From contig NZ_CP039393.1 in NCBI RefSeq assembly GCF_004803695.1, forward strand, positions 1,178,001 through 1,242,000: a DNA stretch of 64,000 bases, written 5' to 3'. A model generated the notes under the pieces. The model was not told where the DNA came from and did not search any database. It worked only from the letters and a program-made list of their open reading frames with translations. A program made the translations under genes and the position numbers. Numbering within the stretch: position 1 is the first letter of the stretch; every line of letters starts with the position of its first letter. This stretch comes from Muribaculum gordoncarteri (lineage in GTDB: Bacteria; Bacteroidota; Bacteroidia; Bacteroidales; Muribaculaceae). This document shows positions 59,661-64,000 of the stretch, piece after piece.

Positions 59661-61616
59661 ATGAAGAAAACTATCTTTATAACAGGCCTTGTCGTTGCCG
59701 CTATTGCGGTAATGCAGGCAAAGGACCCGGTAATAGCACCGTCCTATGCATGGAAAATGCTTCCCCCGTTGGGATTGAGGGAGCCGTCAACCATCGACAC
59801 CACACTCTATAACTACGCGCAGGAGTCGGTGCCGTCGGCAGTGTCGTCGGCTTATGCCACTACCGGCAATCTTGGTGCGGCGGGACAGAACATGATATTC
59901 TTTGACCGAGAGCCAATGGGCGAATTCTTCTTCAAGGATGCGCTTTATGCTTGGCTGCCTTCGCTGTCGACCCACAAGTTCTACAACACCCGAATACCTA
60001 TGACTCTGCTCTCCTACAATACGGGCGGAGGCAAGGAGAATGTTCAGGACCGATTGAAAACGACATTTTCAGGCAACGTGAACAAGAAGGCCCAGATAGG
60101 CGCAATGATTGACTACATATACTCGAAGGGTAGTTATGACTATCAGGCCACCAAGGATCTTATCTGGGGATTGTCGGGATCGTACATGGGCGATCGATAT
60201 GAGATGCAAGCGTTCCTTAACCACTGGAATATGCTTGGTCAGGAGAACGGAGGAATAACCGACGACCTCTATATAACCGACCCGGCACAGCTTCAGGCCG
60301 GCCAGAATAAGATTGAGCCTAAGGCTATCCCTACCAATCTTACAGGTGCGTTCAATCGTGTAGTAGGCGCACAGTTTTATGTCAATAATGCCTATAAGGT
60401 GGGATTCTGGAAGGAAGAGGAAATCGACGACTCCACTACGGTTGAAACGTTTGTACCCGTGTCGAGCTTTATATGGACGCTCGACTACAAATCGGGCCGT
60501 CATACATTCAAAAACAAAGTGGCTTCGGAACGTGACTATTGGGAAAACACCTATCTCAATCTTGACGGAACCGACGACCACACTAAATATTGGTCATTGA
60601 CCAATACACTTGGAGTGTCGCTGCTTGAGGAGTTTAACAAGTTTGCCAAATTTGGAGCAGCAGCATTTGTAACTCACGAAATACGCAGCTATACTCAGAC
60701 GACCGATACTATCGACCGATTGCCTTCGCTGCCTGAGGGATTGTCGCCTTACCCCGTAAATAAGGTGCCTGAGAGCGCTAAACAGAATCTGCTGTGGGTA
60801 GGGGGCCAGTTGACCAAACAGTATGGCTCGTTATTGACCTATGAGGCAACGGCTCGTTTCGGTCTTATCGGAGATGTGGTAGGCGATCTCGACATCGACG
60901 GCAGTGTGTCGACACGATTCAAATTGCTTGGCGATTCAGTTACGATAACCGGATACGGTCGTTTCAGGAATGAAGCGGCTCCATATCTGATGAACCATTA
61001 CGTGTCAAATCACTTCATCTGGGATAACGATTTTGGCAAAACTCGCAGCTTCAGGGTGGGCGGTCGCCTGTCGATTCCGCACACCGGCACTTTCCTGACG
61101 GCAGGTGTTGAAAATATTCAGAATTACATCTATTTCAATAAAAACTGCATGCCGGTGCAGCATGGTGGAAGCGTGCAGATATTCAGTGCCACGCTTAACC
61201 AGGATCTTTCATTCGGCCCCTTTAACTGGAACAACAAGGTGACTTATCAGACATCGTCGGAGCAGGACATAATTCCGCTCCCCAAGCTGGCGATCTACTC
61301 CAATATGTTCCTTTCGTTTAAGGTGGCTCGCGTGCTTGATGTGCAGCTCGGTGTCGACTGCGACTACTACACCAAGTACAAGGCTCCCGGTTATCAGCCT
61401 GCGACTATGACATTCTATAATCAGGATGAAATCGATTGCGGAGGATATCCGTTCATGAATGCCTATGTCAACATGAAGTTGAGCAAGACACGCTTTTATG
61501 TCATGTTCAGCCATTTCAACCAGGGTATGACGAGCAACAACTATTTCTCGATGCCTCACTATCCCCTTAATCCCCGCAAATTCCAGATAGGACTTTCAAT
61601 AGACTTTGCTAACTGA
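59661..61616 (+). CDS. Putative outer-membrane porin (Porin_10 family)
   Basis: A 651-residue protein with a signal peptide (MKKTIFITGLVVAAIAVMQA) and many alternating amphipathic beta strands ending in an aromatic/hydrophobic terminus (KFQIGLSIDFAN), as expected of an outer-membrane beta-barrel. The early RIPMTLLSYNTGGGKENVQD segment matches the Bacteroidetes 'putative porin' family. Its substrate is unknown. Its TGA shares a base with the ATG of the next gene (TGATG), so it is coupled to the solute-binding protein. Confidence 0.83.
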   Translation: MKKTIFITGLVVAAIAVMQAKDPVIAPSYAWKMLPPLGLREPSTIDTTLYNYAQESVPSAVSSAYATTGNLGAAGQNMIFFDREPMGEFFFKDALYAWLPSLSTHKFYNTRIPMTLLSYNTGGGKENVQDRLKTTFSGNVNKKAQIGAMIDYIYSKGSYDYQATKDLIWGLSGSYMGDRYEMQAFLNHWNMLGQENGGITDDLYITDPAQLQAGQNKIEPKAIPTNLTGAFNRVVGAQFYVNNAYKVGFWKEEEIDDSTTVETFVPVSSFIWTLDYKSGRHTFKNKVASERDYWENTYLNLDGTDDHTKYWSLTNTLGVSLLEEFNKFAKFGAAAFVTHEIRSYTQTTDTIDRLPSLPEGLSPYPVNKVPESAKQNLLWVGGQLTKQYGSLLTYEATARFGLIGDVVGDLDIDGSVSTRFKLLGDSVTITGYGRFRNEAAPYLMNHYVSNHFIWDNDFGKTRSFRVGGRLSIPHTGTFLTAGVENIQNYIYFNKNCMPVQHGGSVQIFSATLNQDLSFGPFNWNNKVTYQTSSEQDIIPLPKLAIYSNMFLSFKVARVLDVQLGVDCDYYTKYKAPGYQPATMTFYNQDEIDCGGYPFMNAYVNMKLSKTRFYVMFSHFNQGMTSNNYFSMPHYPLNPRKFQIGLSIDFAN

Positions 61617-62437
61617 TGGGACCGATTAAACCTGCATCACGCGGACATGTGGTGTTATACCTGATTCTGCTTATCGTGATAGTCGGATTGTTTTATTCGC
61701 TTCGCAAATGCAATCGCAGCTATCTTTCCGATGAGCTTCGCCCGTCGGGAGGTGACACTCTCGATGTCGCTATCGAGTATTCGCCGATTTCGTTCTATAC
61801 AATAGAGGATACCCTTGGCGGATTCAATTACGACCTTATGCGCATGATTGCGGAGCGTCACGGTCTTAAGTTGAAGTTTCATCCGGTGGTCACGCTTTCC
61901 AAGGCTCTGCAATATATAGAAAACGACACCTACGACATATTGGCCGCCGACATCCCTCTCACCGCCGAATTCAAGGAGCGTTACGCTTTCCTTGAACCCG
62001 TTTTGCTCGACAAGCAGGTGCTGGTGCAGCTGCGCGACTCCTCGGGTAACGCAAGGGTCAACAATCAGCTTGATTTGGCGGGCGACACGGTGTGGATTGT
62101 CGACGGTTCGTCGATAGAGAGTCGCATAATCAATCTGGGCCATGAGATAGGCGACACAATATACGTGGAGCATGAGAAGCTTTATGGTCCTGAGCAGTTA
62201 TTCCTGATGACAGCTCTTGGCGAAATAAAGCAGGCCGTAATAAATGAGCGTGTGGCTGAAGCCATGGCAAAGGACTATCCCGATGTTGACATATCGACCG
62301 ACATCTCATTCACCCAATTCCAATCGTGGATAGTGAGCAATAAGCGTCCCGAGATGCGCGACAGCATCGATAAATGGATAAAGGAGATAAAGTTCACTCC
62401 CGAATACAAGGAACTCGAAAATCGATATTTGAAATAG
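61616..62437 (+). CDS. Membrane-anchored periplasmic solute-binding protein (SBP_bac_3 type)
   Basis: A 273-residue protein. An N-terminal signal anchor (about residues 11-28, hydrophobic, without a lipobox or clear cleavage site) is followed by a family 3 extracellular solute-binding domain: VAIEYSPISFYTIEDTLGGF, NYDLMRMIAERHGLKLKFHP, YDILAADIPLTAEFKERYAF and a final FQSWIVSNKRPEMRDSIDKW. It resembles the ligand-binding half of MltF but lacks a lytic transglycosylase domain. No ABC permease or ATPase is nearby, so it may be a sensor or a partner of the coupled porin (inference). Confidence 0.82.
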   Translation: MGPIKPASRGHVVLYLILLIVIVGLFYSLRKCNRSYLSDELRPSGGDTLDVAIEYSPISFYTIEDTLGGFNYDLMRMIAERHGLKLKFHPVVTLSKALQYIENDTYDILAADIPLTAEFKERYAFLEPVLLDKQVLVQLRDSSGNARVNNQLDLAGDTVWIVDGSSIESRIINLGHEIGDTIYVEHEKLYGPEQLFLMTALGEIKQAVINERVAEAMAKDYPDVDISTDISFTQFQSWIVSNKRPEMRDSIDKWIKEIKFTPEYKELENRYLK

Positions 62438-62456
62438 TATTTGTTATAATAATATG

Positions 62457-62495
62457 CGCGGGGCGAAGTGTTCTAAATGAATCCTTCGCCCCGCG
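62457..62495. terminator. Bidirectional terminator between the porin unit and pyrD
   Basis: A perfect 12-bp stem CGCGGGGCGAAG / CTTCGCCCCGCG with TTATTTTAT on one side, lying between convergent genes. Confidence 0.85.
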
Positions 62496-62516
62496 TTATT
62501 TTATAAGGACAGGAAT

Positions 62517-63422
62517 TTATATCATTCCCACTATGTCGTTGATGTCATCGACTCCGTGTCGCTCACAGTAGTCGTTCATGTAGTCGATTATCTTAATCGT
62601 CACTGCGGGGTCGATGAAGTTGGCCGTACCTACCTCTATGGCACGAGCACCGGCAAGCATGAACTCTATAGCGTCACGACCGTTCATGATGCCTCCAAGG
62701 CCCACTACGGGGATTTTGACTGCATGGGCTACCTGCCATACCATACGCACGGCTACGGGGCGTACAGCGGCTCCAGAGAGCCCTCCGGTGATGGTTGACA
62801 GATGCGGACGCTGTCGTTCAACATCAATCGACATTCCGAGCAGGGTGTTGATGAGCGATACCGAGTCGGCGCCTTCCGCTTCAACAGCTTTTGCAATTTC
62901 GGCGATGGATGTCACGTTGGGTGACAATTTTACTATTACGGTCTTTGGATAGGTGCGTCTTACGGCACGCGTCACCTCGGCGGCTCCCGAGCAGCTGGTG
63001 CCGAATGCCATACCGCCTTGCTTTACATTGGGGCATGATATGTTTACCTCGATGGCGTTGATGGCATCGAGCGGAGCGAGTTTTTCGCAAACGGCTACAT
63101 AGTCGTCAACTGTAGCACCGGAAACATTCACGATTACTTCGGAGCCGGCATCCTTTATGCGCGGATAGATGTGCTCGATCATGTAATCGACGCCTTTGTT
63201 TTGCAGTCCTACCGCATTCAACATTCCCGAGGGGGTTTCAACCATGCGGGGATAGGGATTGCCTTCACGATGATTGAGTGTCGTGCCCTTTATTATGAAG
63301 CCTCCAAGTCGGCTTAAATCGATAAAATCGGCAAACTCCTCGCCGTAGCCGAATGTTCCCGATGCGGTAAGCACGGGATTTTTCAGCTTGAGTGCTCCTA
63401 TGTTTACATTCAATCTTGCCAT
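62517..63422 (-). CDS. pyrD: Dihydroorotate dehydrogenase, class 1B catalytic subunit
   Basis: A 301-residue FMN enzyme that oxidises dihydroorotate to orotate. It shows [72 protein letters not shown] and the closing [20 protein letters not shown]. Class 1B is inferred from the coupled electron-transfer subunit gene upstream, which overlaps it by 13 bases. Confidence 0.95.
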   Translation of the reverse strand: MARLNVNIGALKLKNPVLTASGTFGYGEEFADFIDLSRLGGFIIKGTTLNHREGNPYPRMVETPSGMLNAVGLQNKGVDYMIEHIYPRIKDAGSEVIVNVSGATVDDYVAVCEKLAPLDAINAIEVNISCPNVKQGGMAFGTSCSGAAEVTRAVRRTYPKTVIVKLSPNVTSIAEIAKAVEAEGADSVSLINTLLGMSIDVERQRPHLSTITGGLSGAAVRPVAVRMVWQVAHAVKIPVVGLGGIMNGRDAIEFMLAGARAIEVGTANFIDPAVTIKIIDYMNDYCERHGVDDINDIVGMI

Positions 63423-64000
63423 GTCAGACTATTTATATTAAATATGGGACCTTCAGTACATACACATACATTGCCTTTCACAGTGTTCTCGACACAGCAC
63501 AGGCAGGCGCCGAGGCCGCAGGCCATCATGTTTTCCAATGACACCTCGCATTCGGCATTTATTGATCGTGCAACTTTTGCAACGGCTTTCATCATCGGAG
63601 CCGGACCGCAGCAATATATCATATCCCAATGTTGCGACAGGGCGCTGTTGGTGGTGACGAGGCCTTTCTCGCCGAGAGTGCCGTCCTCGGTTGAGATGTT
63701 TACTTTTCCGATTGCCTTGAACTCCTCCAGCTCAAGGATGTCGCCGGCCGAACGGGCTCCAAGTAGGAACTCAGGCATGGTTCCATGTTCCTTAAGACAT
63801 TTTCCCCAATAGAGCATCGGGGCTACACCTACGCCTCCGCCGGTCAGAAGAACCTTCTTGCCGGGAGCGGGGACGGTGAATGAGTTGCCCAGCGGCAATA
63901 CCAAATTTACAATGTCACCGCTCTCTTTTTCTATAAGAGCGGCTGTGCCGTCGCCGGCTTTACGAATAAGCAGCCACAGATGGTTCTGCTCGTAATCCAC
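63410..64000 (-). CDS. pyrK: Dihydroorotate dehydrogenase electron-transfer subunit, 3' part
   Basis: The C-terminal 196 residues are present; the gene continues past the right edge, so the apparent first codon (GTG, in WLLI context) is internal. It shows [20 protein letters not shown], the NAD-binding [12 protein letters not shown] and the 2Fe-2S ligands in [14 protein letters not shown] and [11 protein letters not shown]. PyrK carries FAD and the cluster and passes electrons from PyrD to NAD+. It overlaps pyrD by 13 bases. Confidence 0.93.
   Translation of the reverse strand: MDYEQNHLWLLIRKAGDGTAALIEKESGDIVNLVLPLGNSFTVPAPGKKVLLTGGGVGVAPMLYWGKCLKEHGTMPEFLLGARSAGDILELEEFKAIGKVNISTEDGTLGEKGLVTTNSALSQHWDMIYCCGPAPMMKAVAKVARSINAECEVSLENMMACGLGACLCCVENTVKGNVCVCTEGPIFNINSLTWQD

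Overview
The window is a stretch of chromosome from a member of the order Bacteroidales, most likely a gut Muribaculaceae-type organism. The order rests on several observations: Bacteroidetes -7 promoter boxes (TANNTTTG, often with a TTG/TTTG about 20 bp upstream) in front of most transcription units, the near absence of Shine-Dalgarno sequences, and Bacteroidales-typical families (DUF4923, DUF5063, CBM9-like, Porin_10, a PurF-like protein beginning MGGFFG). The family-level placement is inference from gene content (urease with a urea transporter), not shown by a marker gene.

Layout. 1-2.3 kb: 5' part of fabI, then a lysE-like / CBM9-like / DUF4923 unit. 2.4-9.8 kb: a co-directional block purH-mreB-mreC-mreD-mrdA-rodA (purine synthesis plus the rod-shape machinery). 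10-14.5 kb: glutamine synthetase, an FAD oxidoreductase and a MATE pump. 14.6-17 kb: HAD phosphatase, nadC, rlmH. 17-23.7 kb: a tight minus-strand operon tsaB-metF-holB-(AddB-like nuclease)-hemW. 23.8-25.8 kb: first copy of a 2,025-bp IS1634-type insertion sequence. 26.2-28.8 kb: yicC-gmk-nadD-DUF5063. 28.8-32.1 kb: YccF protein, a structured non-coding RNA with its own promoter and terminator (6S-like shape), a GH43 arabinanase-like enzyme, a small hypothetical protein and an SPFH membrane protein. 32.2-39.8 kb: complete urease cluster ureABC-EFG-D, a urea transporter and gpmA. 39.9-41.5 kb: two convergent NlpC/P60 hydrolases. 41.75-43.8 kb: second copy of the IS. 43.9-48.3 kb: etfB-etfA-hypothetical-acyl-CoA dehydrogenase operon. 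48.3-53.5 kb: purL and a PurF-like protein. 53.8-59.5 kb: tig, clpP-clpX-recQ. 59.7-62.4 kb: a Porin_10 outer-membrane protein translationally coupled to a membrane-anchored solute-binding protein. 62.5-64 kb: pyrD and the 3' part of pyrK.

The most striking signal is the pair of IS copies. Each is flanked by perfect direct repeats far longer than normal target duplications: 409 bp for copy 1 and 240-241 bp for copy 2. Both insertions fall inside a coding sequence (tsaB; the acyl-CoA dehydrogenase gene), yet the long duplication leaves one complete copy of the gene and promoter, plus a truncated fragment on the other side of the IS. The junction at the 3' end of the element lies inside a TANNTTTG -7 promoter box in both cases. 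Long, variable target duplications are known for IS1634 (Mycoplasma mycoides) and IS1549 (Mycobacterium smegmatis). Here they occur in Bacteroidales and explain how an essential operon (tsaB, holB) tolerates an insertion.

Other points: the PurF-like protein lacks the N-terminal catalytic Cys, UreB carries unusual N- and C-terminal extensions, and UreE ends in a 15-His tail.
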